Positions 45,879-54,776 of a DNA stretch of 64,000 nucleotides are shown here, in pieces. A program made the position numbers and the translations under genes. Source of the stretch: Candidatus Villigracilis saccharophilus (lineage in GTDB: Bacteria; Chloroflexota; Anaerolineae; Anaerolineales; Villigracilaceae); contig JADJNA010000056.1 of assembly GCA_016709305.1 (NCBI GenBank), positions 29,574 to 93,573 on the forward strand. Direction: 5' to 3'. Positions within the stretch are counted from its first letter, which is position 1; each line of letters opens with the position of its first letter. The notes below the pieces were generated by a model. The model had not been told where the DNA came from and searched no databases. It worked only from the letters and a program-made list of their open reading frames with translations.

Positions 45879-47318
45879 TTATCCCAATACTTCCACATCA
45901 TGCGGACCTGACTCCCTTAACCCAGCACCAGTCATCCGTACAAAAATCGCCTTTTGGGTGAACTCTTCCAGATTGTGTGCGCCGCTATAGCTCATGCCAG
46001 ATTGCAGGCCCCCGATCAATTGGGTCAGCACTTCGCGCACTTTTCCGCGATATGGAACGGCAGCTTCAACACCTTCGGCAACATACTCTTCGATCTCTTC
46101 TTGCGTCAGGTCATTACCTTCTTTGCGGTTTCGATCAATGGTCGCTTCACGGGATGCCATACCGCGCGAAGCCTTGTAGCGATGACCGCGGCGGGTCATG
46201 ATCATGCCCGGACTCTCATCTGTCCCGGCCAGCATGGAGCCGATCATTACCGATTGTGCACCTGCAGCGATCGCCTTTGCAACGTCACCGGGCTGACGAA
46301 TGCCGCCATCTGCGATGATCGGAATTCCAGCAGATTCTGCAGCTTTGGCACACTCGATTACAGCGGTGAGCTGCGGAACGCCCGAGCCTGCTACCACACG
46401 GGTGATGCAGATCGAACCAGGGCCGACACCGACTTTTACACAATCCGCCCCTGCGTCGACCAGGCTTTTTGTGCCGTCAGCAGTTGCCACATTCCCGCCA
46501 ATGATCTGAGCATCGGGGAAATGTTTTCTAATATTTTTGATCATATCGATTTCAAGATTTGAATCACCGTGGGCAATATCAACTACGATGCAATCTGCGC
46601 CAGCGGCTAGTGCAGCCTCCACGCGACGCATCTCTTTGTCGCGGACGCCCACTGCCGCGCCGACGATCAATCGTCCGCGTGAATCTTTCGTGGCTTTCGG
46701 ATATTGCGTGATCTTCATAATATCCTTCAGCGTGACCAATCCGGTCACGCTACCGTCTTTATCTACAAGAGGAAGTTTTTCAATGCGGTGATCGTGCAAT
46801 AATTTCTCGGCAGCCTTCAGGGATATTTCCGGAGAACCTGTGATCACATTTTTCTGCATCAATTCGCTGACGGGTTTGTTTTCATCATTCTCAAATAATA
46901 GATCGCGGGTGGTCACGATCCCCACAAGCTTCCCTTCCGCGTCCACGATCAAAATTCCGCCCGAGCCAGTTTCGTCCACAAGTTTTTTGATGTCGCCAAC
47001 TGTGTGCGCCGTGGTCATCTTGATCGGGCTTTCAACAATAAAAGACTCCGCTTTTTTGACGCGGTGGATTTGCCTGGCTTGTTCATCAATGGAAAGAAAA
47101 CGGTGGATGATCCCAATCCCGCCTTCGCGGGCCATCGCGATCGCCATTTCGCTTTCAGTGACCACGTCCATATTCGCGGAGACGATCGGAATTTGCAGAG
47201 AGATCTTCTTTGTCAATTTTGTTTGGGTGGAAAGCATGCGGCGCGAGTCAACAATGGAATATTGCGGTACAAGTAAAACGTCATCATAAGTCAAAGCGGT
47301 GTCTGGTAATATTTTCAT
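45879..47318 (-). CDS. guaB: IMP dehydrogenase
   Basis: 479 aa, a normal length. The TIM barrel holds DVLLVPQYS, then a CBS pair (PVSELMQKNVITGSPEISL, RIEKLPLVDKDGSVTGLVT), then DIAHGDS, GGNVATADG, the catalytic-Cys loop VGVGPGSICITRVVAGSG, IADGGIRQPGDVAKAIAAGA and the flap region near RGMASREATIDRNR. It converts IMP to XMP with NAD, the first committed step to GMP. GAGGAGAG precedes the ATG. It is divergent from purA, so both branches from IMP are encoded back to back with about 190 bases between starts. Confidence 0.95.
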   Translation of the reverse strand: MKILPDTALTYDDVLLVPQYSIVDSRRMLSTQTKLTKKISLQIPIVSANMDVVTESEMAIAMAREGGIGIIHRFLSIDEQARQIHRVKKAESFIVESPIKMTTAHTVGDIKKLVDETGSGGILIVDAEGKLVGIVTTRDLLFENDENKPVSELMQKNVITGSPEISLKAAEKLLHDHRIEKLPLVDKDGSVTGLVTLKDIMKITQYPKATKDSRGRLIVGAAVGVRDKEMRRVEAALAAGADCIVVDIAHGDSNLEIDMIKNIRKHFPDAQIIGGNVATADGTKSLVDAGADCVKVGVGPGSICITRVVAGSGVPQLTAVIECAKAAESAGIPIIADGGIRQPGDVAKAIAAGAQSVMIGSMLAGTDESPGMIMTRRGHRYKASRGMASREATIDRNRKEGNDLTQEEIEEYVAEGVEAAVPYRGKVREVLTQLIGGLQSGMSYSGAHNLEEFTQKAIFVRMTGAGLRESGPHDVEVLG

Positions 47319-47509
47319 AATCTCTCCTCTGAAATTGAACCGCCCGAATTATAATGCTTGATGTTGATTCCATTGGATATAAGACGCGGATCATCCTTGA
47401 CTGGCGGCTGGTCAACCCAAAGGTAACAGGACCAACTCCCGCTGAGGATCGATCCGCTGACTTCAAGCAGGAAAATGCAAGAGAGTTGGAATTCAAACAA
47501 GGAGAAATC

Positions 47510-48775
47510 ATGACAGTTACAGCAGTGATCGGTTCACAATGGGGCGACGAGGGCAAAGGAAAGGCTGTGGATTTTCTTGCGGAGCGCATGGATTACGTGG
47601 CGCGCTTCAACGGTGGGAATAACGCGGGGCATACCGTCATCAATGATTTTGGAACGTTCAAAATTCATTTGGTGCCTTCGGGGATCTTTGCGCAAAATAC
47701 AACTGGCTTGATCGGCGGTGGCGTGGTCATTGACCCGCAGGTATTGATCGATGAGATCGAGATGCTCAACACGGCTGGCGTGGCCGTGGATGGCAGATTA
47801 TGGGTTTCGCCGCGTTCGCACTTGATCATGCCATATCATAAGATCTTGGATGGTTTGTACGAAGAGGCCAAAGGTGCCGGTGCCACGGGAACGACTCGTC
47901 GCGGCATTGGTCCTGTCTTTGCGGACAAGGTCAGCTATAACGGCATCCGCTGGACGGATTTTACAAGCGATATGTTCGAGCAAAGATTACAGGTGCAATT
48001 GACCTTGAAGAATAAGATCATCATTGCTTTGGGCGGAGAAGCCTTGAAGTTTGACGATGTGCGCGATGCCTATCGTGGATATTATTTGAAACTGAAGCCT
48101 TATATTCGTGAATTATTTTCATTGGTTCAGGATGGATTGAAGACAGGAAAGAACTTCCTGCTTGAACAAGCCATGGGCACTTTTTTGGATACGGATTGGG
48201 GCACTTATCCTTTCGTAACTGCTTCAACAACCATTCCGTCTGCCGCCTCTGCCGGACTTGGGATTCCGCCGAAACACATCACAAATGTTATCGGGGTAAC
48301 GAAGGCGTACACAACACGAGTCGGCGGTGGTCCGCTGCCGACCGAAATCCATGATGTTGAAAGTGAAGTGTATAAAAAATTCGGCGAAGTTGCTGCAACC
48401 ACAGGGCGTATTCGCAGAGTTGGCTGGCTGGATCTGGAAATTGTCCGCACCGCAGTGGATCTAAGCGGCGTGACCGAGTTGTGCCTGACCAAGCTTGACG
48501 TGCTGAGCGGTTTGGATGAGATCCAAGTTTGCGTCGGATATCAATTGAACGGCAAAGATATCCGCTACGCAGATGTGGATGCTTATGGACTTGAGAGTGT
48601 GGGGTTGGTTTACAAAAAATTCAAAGGCTGGCAGCAGGATATCAGCAATACAAGGTCTTTTGATGAATTGCCTCAGGAAGCAAAAGATTACGTCTCAATG
48701 ATAGAACAGTATGCAGGCGCGCCGGTCAAGTGGATTGGCGTAGGTCCAGAGCGGGATGCGACGATCAGAAGATAA
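47510..48775 (+). CDS. purA: adenylosuccinate synthetase
   Basis: 421 aa from the ATG at 47510 with AAGGAG upstream; the long in-frame extension to 47354 is rejected. Motifs are IGSQWGDEGKGKAVDFLAE (GTP loop and catalytic Asp), ARFNGGNNAGHTV (catalytic His), GTTRRGIGPVFADK, GTFLDTDWGTYPFVT and LTKLDVLSGLDEI. It joins IMP and aspartate with GTP, the first step to AMP. It lies opposite guaB. A short hairpin follows the stop. Confidence 0.95.
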   Translation: MTVTAVIGSQWGDEGKGKAVDFLAERMDYVARFNGGNNAGHTVINDFGTFKIHLVPSGIFAQNTTGLIGGGVVIDPQVLIDEIEMLNTAGVAVDGRLWVSPRSHLIMPYHKILDGLYEEAKGAGATGTTRRGIGPVFADKVSYNGIRWTDFTSDMFEQRLQVQLTLKNKIIIALGGEALKFDDVRDAYRGYYLKLKPYIRELFSLVQDGLKTGKNFLLEQAMGTFLDTDWGTYPFVTASTTIPSAASAGLGIPPKHITNVIGVTKAYTTRVGGGPLPTEIHDVESEVYKKFGEVAATTGRIRRVGWLDLEIVRTAVDLSGVTELCLTKLDVLSGLDEIQVCVGYQLNGKDIRYADVDAYGLESVGLVYKKFKGWQQDISNTRSFDELPQEAKDYVSMIEQYAGAPVKWIGVGPERDATIRR

Positions 48776-48780
48776 ATGCC

Positions 48781-48806
48781 AGAACTCCAGGTTTCCTCGG
48801 AGTTCT
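48781..48806 (+). terminator. short hairpin after purA
   Basis: AGAACTCC and GGAGTTCT form an 8-bp stem (9 to 10 with flanks) and a 10-base loop, starting 5 bases past the stop. No T run, so termination would be weak. Confidence 0.5.
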
Positions 48807-48839
48807 GTGTAATCAACATACAAGGCGGTCGAACATAAT

Positions 48840-49586
48840 ATGGAACTTTACTTTATCCGTCATGGACAATCTGTCAACAACGCAGGTTGGAATGACCCAG
48901 AATACAAAGAGCATCCAGATCCATTTCTTACAGAGGTTGGGATTGCTCAGGCTGAACATCTTGCAAAATATCTCAAGGAAAAACAACACATCACCAATGA
49001 CAAGGTCTGGAATATCCAAAACCAGTACGGGTTTGGATTCACGCATATCTACACCAGCTTAATGGAGCGCGCTGTGGCAACTGCCGCGCCGACTGTCCGC
49101 GCATTGGGAACCGTTCCATTTACTGCCTGGATCGATATCCATGAGGAGGGTGGAATGTATGCCCGTGAAGAAATGGATAAATTTAAAGGTCTGTCTGGGA
49201 GACCTCGTTCATTCTTTGAAAAAAGTTTCTCCGAATTGAATCTTCCCGACGGGTATGATGAATCAGGTTGGTGGAATCGTCCCTTTGAAGCGGAGGAGGA
49301 ACGCCAACTCCGCGCCGACAAGGTGCTTGCCGAACTCATCGCCCGTCATGGTGACAGGGATGGACAGCCCGAGCAACGGATCGCATTCGTTAGTCACGGC
49401 GGCTTTTTTGTACGGTTGATTTCCGCCATGCTCAAACTTCCCTGGCGGCAGGGAGCGCATGATATGAAATCGTGGTTTTTGCTTAATAATTGTTCGATCA
49501 GCCGCTTTGACATTCGTAAGGATGAGATCCTGGTTGCTTATCTAAACAGGACTGAGCATTTGCCCGCACATTTGGTCAGCGGTTGA
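48840..49586 (+). CDS. histidine phosphatase family protein
   Basis: 248 aa. The opening ELYFIRHGQSVNNAGW holds the phospho-histidine motif RHG, TSLMERAVATAAPTV the second Arg region and IAFVSHGGFFVRL the second catalytic His. The long middle (PSIDEEGGMYARE-like acidic segment, then FKGLSGRPRSFFEKSF) is larger than in simple GpmB-type enzymes. It removes phosphate from a small molecule; which one is unknown. It heads the run that continues with an aldolase and an aminotransferase, 9 nt before the aldolase gene. Confidence 0.85.
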   Translation: MELYFIRHGQSVNNAGWNDPEYKEHPDPFLTEVGIAQAEHLAKYLKEKQHITNDKVWNIQNQYGFGFTHIYTSLMERAVATAAPTVRALGTVPFTAWIDIHEEGGMYAREEMDKFKGLSGRPRSFFEKSFSELNLPDGYDESGWWNRPFEAEEERQLRADKVLAELIARHGDRDGQPEQRIAFVSHGGFFVRLISAMLKLPWRQGAHDMKSWFLLNNCSISRFDIRKDEILVAYLNRTEHLPAHLVSG

Positions 49587-49595
49587 GAGGGGGCC

Positions 49596-50264
49596 ATGCC
49601 TACTTATCAGATCCATAAACAGGAAATTGTGAGCATTTGCCATACCTTGCTCGAACGCGGCTATCTCAAAGCCACTGAAGGGAATATCTCTGCTCGCATC
49701 AGCGGACATCATTCGTTTGCCGTGACACCATCCAATTATGACTACGCCAAAATGCAAGTGGATGATATTTGCATTCTCGATTTTGACATGCATCAAATCG
49801 AAGGAGAAATGAAACCATCCATTGAAAGCGGGATGCACGCGGCTGTCTATCAGACTCGTGCGGATGTGTACTGTATCATCCATACACATCAGCCCTATGC
49901 AAGTGCGCTGGCTTTGATCAATATGCCAATTCCCGCCTTGTTCGATGAACAGGTGCGCTATTTAGGCCGCAGTGTGGATATCATTTCTTATGCACCATCA
50001 GGCACTGGATTCCTAAAAAACGCAGTCAAGGCTAATGTGAAGAATAATAACAATGCTTTTATTCTTCAAAACCATGGTGTCCTGGTCTTCGGCGGGACAA
50101 TGGAGCAGGCCGTTCATAATATGGCCTTGCTTGAAAAATGCGCCTTGACTTATTTACTCGCGATCATGACCGAGAAGAAAATTTCAAAGATACCCTTGCC
50201 AATTCGCGAAATTGCGTTTGCCAAACTGCGCGCCGACGAAAAGAAATTTGCAGAATTAAATTAA
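49596..50264 (+). CDS. class II aldolase/adducin family protein
   Basis: 222 aa. KATEGNISARIS near the N-terminus (phosphate/substrate loop), VTPSNYDYAKM, ESGMHAAVYQTRADVYCIIHTHQPYA with the zinc histidines, and FILQNHGVLVFGGTMEQA with a third zinc His. These fit the zinc-dependent L-fuculose-phosphate aldolase family, which cleaves or decarboxylates hydroxy-acid or sugar phosphates. The usual Glu base region is present as MKPSIESGMH. The substrate is unknown. A palindrome separates it from the aminotransferase gene. Confidence 0.87.
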   Translation: MPTYQIHKQEIVSICHTLLERGYLKATEGNISARISGHHSFAVTPSNYDYAKMQVDDICILDFDMHQIEGEMKPSIESGMHAAVYQTRADVYCIIHTHQPYASALALINMPIPALFDEQVRYLGRSVDIISYAPSGTGFLKNAVKANVKNNNNAFILQNHGVLVFGGTMEQAVHNMALLEKCALTYLLAIMTEKKISKIPLPIREIAFAKLRADEKKFAELN

Positions 50265-50266
50265 CA

Positions 50267-50297
50267 TGTAGGGGCGGAGCATTGCTCCACCCCTACA
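50267..50297. repeat. dispersed GTAGGGGCGGAGC palindrome
   Basis: TGTAGGGGCGGAGC pairs with GCTCCACCCCTACA with one mismatch around a 3-base loop. It begins right after the aldolase stop. A longer relative sits at 61055. Confidence 0.6.
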
Positions 50298-50309
50298 ACA
50301 TGGAACAAA

Positions 50310-51752
50310 ATGACCCAACAATACGCCATCTCCGAATACCCCGACGTGGACGAAGTCTATGTCAAACTAGAAAACCTGATCAGCCAGCCGATCCGCCCTG
50401 TGCGGCGCGAGAAGATGGCAGAGTATCTAAATTATTTTGGCACCCAGTGTGTGCGTTCCAAACAGTTGATCGACGAAGCCAAACAGATCATTCCCGGCGG
50501 CGTGCAGCATAATCTTGCTTTTAATTACCCTTTCCCAATTGCCGTTGAAAAAGCGGATGGCGCTTATCTTTGGGATGCTGATGGCAACAAATATATAGAC
50601 TTTCTTCAGGCAGGCGGACCGACTATTTTGGGCAGTAATTACGCGCCTGTGCGTGAAAAAGTGATAGAGATGTTGCAAACCTGCGGACCTGTCACGGGGC
50701 TGTTCCATGAATATGAATTAAAACTTGCACAGCTTATTCAGCGCTTCATGCCTTCGATCGAAATGTTCCGCATGCTTGGTTCGGGAACAGAAGCTGTCAT
50801 GGCGGCAGTCCGTGCGGCAAGGACATTTACGAAGAAGAGATATGTCATAAAAGTCGGCGGATCCTATCATGGCTGGAGTGACTCGATGGTGTATGGGTTG
50901 CACATCCCGGGCACGGGGCGATTGGAGGCAAAAGGGATTCCGCGCGGAACAAGCGCGTCAACCCGCGAGTTCTACCCAAATGCTCTCGGGGCGTTGAAGC
51001 GTCAGCTTTTTTTGAACAGGTTTCGGGGCGGTACAGCGGCGGTCATTGTTGAGCCCGTCGGACCCGAAAGCGGCACGCGTCCTGTTCCAAAAGATTTCAA
51101 TCAAAAAGTCCGTGAGCTTTGCGATCAGTTCGGAGCCCTTTTGATCTTTGACGAAGTCGTCACAGGATTTCGTTTGGGGTTGGGCGGTGCGCAAGGCTAT
51201 TACAATGTGAAACCGGATTTGACCGTATTCGGAAAATGTATTTCCGGAGGATATCCCATGGCGGGTGGTGTCGGCGGGCGGCGTGATGTGATCGCGACTT
51301 TCGCGGCGGGCATTGGCGGCGTGGGCGAACGCGCGTATATTGGCGGGACGCTCTCGGCAAATCCGCTCTCATGCGTGGCGGGTTATTACGCCCTTCTTGA
51401 AATGGAAAAGACAAACGCGGCGGTCATCGCGGGCAAGGCCGGCGACAGACTCACGAAAGGTTTGCAAGCCATCATTGAAAAATATTCACTGCCTTTTGTC
51501 GCATACAATCAAGGCTCGATCGTGCATCTTGAGACGGCTGGCACCATGCTGCTCGATTTCAAGCATCCCTTGCGCTTGATGAAAGAACTCAAACCGCGCA
51601 AGCACATGATGGAAGAGATGGGTGCGGCTTACATGGCGAATGGATTGGTAACACTCGCAGGCTCGCGTATGTATACTTCTATGGCTGATACCGAGGATGT
51701 GATCAATGATGCATTAGGTCGCTTTGAAACTGTTTTGAAGGAATGTCAATGA
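50310..51752 (+). CDS. class III aminotransferase, glutamate-1-semialdehyde aminomutase-like
   Basis: 480 aa. IIPGGVQHNLAFNYPFPIAVEKADGAYLWDADG is the GSA-aminomutase-type opening. Also FRMLGSGTEAVMAAVRAAR (PLP phosphate loop), VGGSYHGWSD, LLIFDEVVTGFR (Asp for the PLP ring) and LTVFGKCISGGYPMAGG with the Schiff-base Lys. HemL is about 430 aa and works in tetrapyrrole synthesis; this one has an extra 45-residue N-terminus and sits beside catabolic genes, so a transaminase or 2,3-aminomutase of another amino acid is likelier. Its stop overlaps the next start (ATGA). Confidence 0.85.
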   Translation: MTQQYAISEYPDVDEVYVKLENLISQPIRPVRREKMAEYLNYFGTQCVRSKQLIDEAKQIIPGGVQHNLAFNYPFPIAVEKADGAYLWDADGNKYIDFLQAGGPTILGSNYAPVREKVIEMLQTCGPVTGLFHEYELKLAQLIQRFMPSIEMFRMLGSGTEAVMAAVRAARTFTKKRYVIKVGGSYHGWSDSMVYGLHIPGTGRLEAKGIPRGTSASTREFYPNALGALKRQLFLNRFRGGTAAVIVEPVGPESGTRPVPKDFNQKVRELCDQFGALLIFDEVVTGFRLGLGGAQGYYNVKPDLTVFGKCISGGYPMAGGVGGRRDVIATFAAGIGGVGERAYIGGTLSANPLSCVAGYYALLEMEKTNAAVIAGKAGDRLTKGLQAIIEKYSLPFVAYNQGSIVHLETAGTMLLDFKHPLRLMKELKPRKHMMEEMGAAYMANGLVTLAGSRMYTSMADTEDVINDALGRFETVLKECQ

Positions 51753-52666
51753 GTCATAAACTATTAATTCTTGCGCAGGATAAAAAGAAATATCATGCTT
51801 TGATCGAAGAGGCGCATTTTGATGGACTGGAAATTGTTGATCAGCCATCCCAAGATGTGGATATCATTCTGGGAGAACCCAGCCTGATCAAAGTTGCGCT
51901 CGCCTCTCTCCCCGCCTTGACCTGGGCACAGTCCATTTGGGCAGGGATCGAGCCTTTGGTCGGTCCCGCTTCGCGCCGTGATTACATCCTAACCAATGCG
52001 CGCGGTGTCTTTGGCGGACTGATGTCTGAATATGTCATTGGTTATCTTCTCGCGCATGAACGAAAAATATTTCAAAGACACGAAGCTCAAATGAACAAAC
52101 AATGGGAAGACTCGGATACAGGAACCCTGCGTGGAAAGACCATCGGCTTGTTGGGCGTCGGTTCGATCGGCGCTGAAGTCGCACTCACAGCAAAATTCTT
52201 CGGCATGAACGTCCGCGGATATACACGGGACAGCGAAATAAGTGCTCATGTCGATACTTATTTTCACGGAGATGATCTGTTAAAGTTTGCAAGCGGACTC
52301 GATTATCTCGTCAACATCCTGCCGAACACCAACGACACACGAAAGATCATCAACGGGGATTTGCTACATGTCCTGCCTGTACATGCACTTGTGATCAATG
52401 TCGGCCGTGGTCCCGCACTGGATGAATCTGCGTTGCTCGACGCGCTAAATCAGAACAAAATTGCGGGTGCGGTGTTAGATGTCTTTGAACAGGAACCGCT
52501 TCCAGAGGATCACCCATTTTGGACGGCACCTAATTTGCTTATGACCTTTCATACGGCCGCCCCAAGTCTGGCGGAAGACATTACGAATATATTCATTGAA
52601 AATTATGAACTGCTCTTGGAAGGCAAACCGCTTAAGTATCGAGTTGATTTTGAAAAAGGGTACTAA
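51749..52666 (+). CDS. D-2-hydroxyacid dehydrogenase
   Basis: 305 aa; the ATG at 51749 has AAGGA at good spacing and is preferred over 51743. The NAD site is IGLLGVGSIGAEVALTAKFFGM, followed by LVNILPNTNDTRKIIN, INVGRGPALDESALLDAL (catalytic Arg region: VGRG) and VLDVFEQEPLPEDHPFW (Glu). The catalytic-His position reads FHTAAPS rather than the common PHxAG. It reduces 2-oxoacids to D-2-hydroxyacids or the reverse. It is coupled to the aminotransferase gene, which suggests it works on the 2-oxoacid or semialdehyde produced there. Confidence 0.88.
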   Translation: MSHKLLILAQDKKKYHALIEEAHFDGLEIVDQPSQDVDIILGEPSLIKVALASLPALTWAQSIWAGIEPLVGPASRRDYILTNARGVFGGLMSEYVIGYLLAHERKIFQRHEAQMNKQWEDSDTGTLRGKTIGLLGVGSIGAEVALTAKFFGMNVRGYTRDSEISAHVDTYFHGDDLLKFASGLDYLVNILPNTNDTRKIINGDLLHVLPVHALVINVGRGPALDESALLDALNQNKIAGAVLDVFEQEPLPEDHPFWTAPNLLMTFHTAAPSLAEDITNIFIENYELLLEGKPLKYRVDFEKGY

Positions 52667-52669
52667 TCT

Positions 52670-52725
52670 CGTCTTTGCGAGGAGGGTGCTCTTTCCGATG
52701 AAGCAATGGCGTAGACATTACAAGG
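52670..52725. repeat. degenerate TTGCGAGGAG / GAAGCAATGGC element
   Basis: TCTTTGCGAGGAGGGTGCTC followed by GATGAAGCAATGGCGTAGA resembles a worn copy of the element at 4253. It fills most of the short gap before the MFS gene. Confidence 0.35.
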
Positions 52726-52732
52726 ATCAATC

Positions 52733-53947
52733 ATGACAACACAATATAAGATCTATCCCTATCGCTGGGCGGTGTTGGCGGTTTTCATGCTCGTGAACAT
52801 TACCATCCAGATCCTGTGGATTTCCTACGCGCCGATCACAGGTCCAGCCGCCGCTTTTTACGGCGTGAACGATTTACAGATCGGCTTGTTGTCCATGTCA
52901 TTTATGATCGCATTCATTCCGCTGTCGATCCCTGTTTCATGGGTCATTGATACTTATGGATTTCGGCTGGCGGTCAGTATTGGCGCGGTCATGATGGGCA
53001 TCTTTGGCATCCTGCGCGGCGCGGCTGGAACAAATTACGCGCTGGTTTTGTGGAGTACCTTTGGCATCGCCGCCGCTCAGCCATTCCTGCTCAACACGTG
53101 GACAAAAGTCCCGGCGAATTGGTTTGCCCTCGAAGAACGCGCCACTGCGGTTGGGTTGGTAACACTGGCAAGTTTGGTCGGTACTGCGCTGGGCATGGTT
53201 CTGACTCCCATTCTCATGGAAAGCCTGGCTATTTCCACGATACAAGTTGTTTATGGCAGTATCGCCGCTGTTTCGGCAGTCTTATTTATTATTTTCTCGC
53301 GCGAGACTCCGCCAACGCCGCCTTGCCCGCCCGGACAGGAAGTCCGCGCGTTGATGCTGGACGGTTTGAAGCATGCGTTCACTGTAAAAGTATTTTGGTA
53401 CGGACTGGCAATCACGTTTGTGGGATTGGGTATCTTCAATGGGGTGACCACCTGGGTTGAGAATATCATCCGCCCGCGCGGCTTCAGTCCTACAGATGCA
53501 GGTACACTTGGCGCATTGATGATCGTTGGCGGCGTGATCGGAGCGGTTGTGATCCCTGCTCTGTCTGACAAGCAGCACAAGCGTCAGTTCTATCTTTATG
53601 TCGCGTTCATCGGCGCGATTCCTGGGTTGATCGGATTAACATTTGCGACCACCTCCGCGCTGTTATTTGCTTCCGCTTTTGTGCTGGGATTTTTTCTGAC
53701 GAGCGCCATGCCGGTCATTATGCAATATACTGCCGAGGTGACACATCCAACTCCCGAAGGCACATCGAATGGTCTTATTCAACTCTTTGGGCAGGCTTCA
53801 GTAGTTTTCGTTTTCTTTATGGAGGCATTGAAGAATTCCGACGGCTCTTTTACGCCTGCATTGCTTGTTGCAGTTGGGTTTCTGGTGATTAGCCTGGTAT
53901 TTATTTCAAAGATGAAAGACCCGTTGGAACTTATCCAGAATACATAA
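52733..53947 (+). CDS. MFS transporter
   Basis: 404 aa with about 12 TM helices. SWVIDTYGFRLAVSIGAVMMG is the motif-A-type loop between helices 2 and 3; ALSDKQHKRQFYLYVAF is its counterpart in the second half. The opening YPYRWAVLAVFMLVNITIQILWISYAPI and WFALEERATAVGL resemble FLVCR/DIRC2-like or hexuronate/organic-anion carriers. It probably imports the compound degraded by the neighbouring enzymes, or exports a product. It is 9 nt ahead of the dehydratase gene. Confidence 0.87.
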   Translation: MTTQYKIYPYRWAVLAVFMLVNITIQILWISYAPITGPAAAFYGVNDLQIGLLSMSFMIAFIPLSIPVSWVIDTYGFRLAVSIGAVMMGIFGILRGAAGTNYALVLWSTFGIAAAQPFLLNTWTKVPANWFALEERATAVGLVTLASLVGTALGMVLTPILMESLAISTIQVVYGSIAAVSAVLFIIFSRETPPTPPCPPGQEVRALMLDGLKHAFTVKVFWYGLAITFVGLGIFNGVTTWVENIIRPRGFSPTDAGTLGALMIVGGVIGAVVIPALSDKQHKRQFYLYVAFIGAIPGLIGLTFATTSALLFASAFVLGFFLTSAMPVIMQYTAEVTHPTPEGTSNGLIQLFGQASVVFVFFMEALKNSDGSFTPALLVAVGFLVISLVFISKMKDPLELIQNT

Positions 53948-53956
53948 GGAGAGTCT

Positions 53957-54766
53957 ATGGCAACTACACTAAATGACATCCTCAAAGCCGCAGAACGGAT
54001 TCGACCCCATGCGCATCGTACTCCTGTAATTACAAATTCAAGTTTAAATCAACAAGTGGACGCGCAGGTATTTCTCAAGTGTGAAAACCTGCAGAAAGTA
54101 GGCGCATTCAAATTCCGTGGCGCGTGTAATGCGGTCTATTCCTTGAGTGATGAGGAAGCTGCACACGGAGTCTGTACGCATTCATCGGGCAATCACGCGG
54201 CGGCGTTGGCGCTTGCGGCGCGTATGCGCGGGATACCTGCTTATATTGTGATGCCGAACAATGCTCCTTCAGTGAAGAAAAATGCAGTGGCTGGCTACGG
54301 CGGCTTGATCACGTTTTGTGAGCCGACACTTCAGGCCAGAGAAAGTACATTGGAACAGATCAGGCATGATACGGGTGCGACCGTTGTACATCCTTATAAT
54401 GATGAGCGCGTGATCGCAGGTCAGGGCACGGCGGCTTTGGAACTGCTGCAGGATGTCCCTGATCTGGATGTGATCATTGCGCCAGTTGGCGGCGGCGGTT
54501 TATTAAGCGGTACATCCATTGCGGCGACTGGTTCCTTGACCTTTCCCATCATCCCGCAGCGCGTGGAACAGATCGTAACTGTGAGCGAGGCCGGCATTAT
54601 CGATTCGATGAAATATGTTTGGGAGCGCGCCAAGATCATCATCGAGCCATCTTCCGCTGTGGCGGTCGGTGTGCTTTGGGAACAGAAAATTGACCTGAGC
54701 GGACTCAAGATTGGTGTGATCATCAGTGGCGGCAACGTGGACTTGCAAAAATTACCCTGGCAATAA
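53957..54766 (+). CDS. PLP-dependent threonine/serine dehydratase or racemase-like protein with internal deletion
   Basis: 269 aa against the usual 315-330. The catalytic Lys52 is in VGAFKFRGA, the substrate loop in HSSGNHAAALALAA and the phosphate loop in APVGGGGLLSG. After GTSIAATGSL (residue 194, base about 54538) it jumps directly to TFPIIPQRVEQIVTVSE. Family members have about 45 residues between these points (usually containing GVEPxxADDA...ADGL), so one segment is missing in frame. The lost part includes strands of the core and metal-site region, so activity is doubtful. Family members dehydrate or racemise Ser, Thr or beta-hydroxy-aspartate. Confidence 0.85.
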   Translation: MATTLNDILKAAERIRPHAHRTPVITNSSLNQQVDAQVFLKCENLQKVGAFKFRGACNAVYSLSDEEAAHGVCTHSSGNHAAALALAARMRGIPAYIVMPNNAPSVKKNAVAGYGGLITFCEPTLQARESTLEQIRHDTGATVVHPYNDERVIAGQGTAALELLQDVPDLDVIIAPVGGGGLLSGTSIAATGSLTFPIIPQRVEQIVTVSEAGIIDSMKYVWERAKIIIEPSSAVAVGVLWEQKIDLSGLKIGVIISGGNVDLQKLPWQ

Positions 54767-54776
54767 AAGGAACTTT

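Noticed and set aside
47350..47355. TATAAT between guaB and purA as a promoter
   Set aside because: It fits the -10 hexamer, but no -35 at 15-19 bases was found for either direction and a TTGAAC is only 9 bases away. Kept out as too weak.
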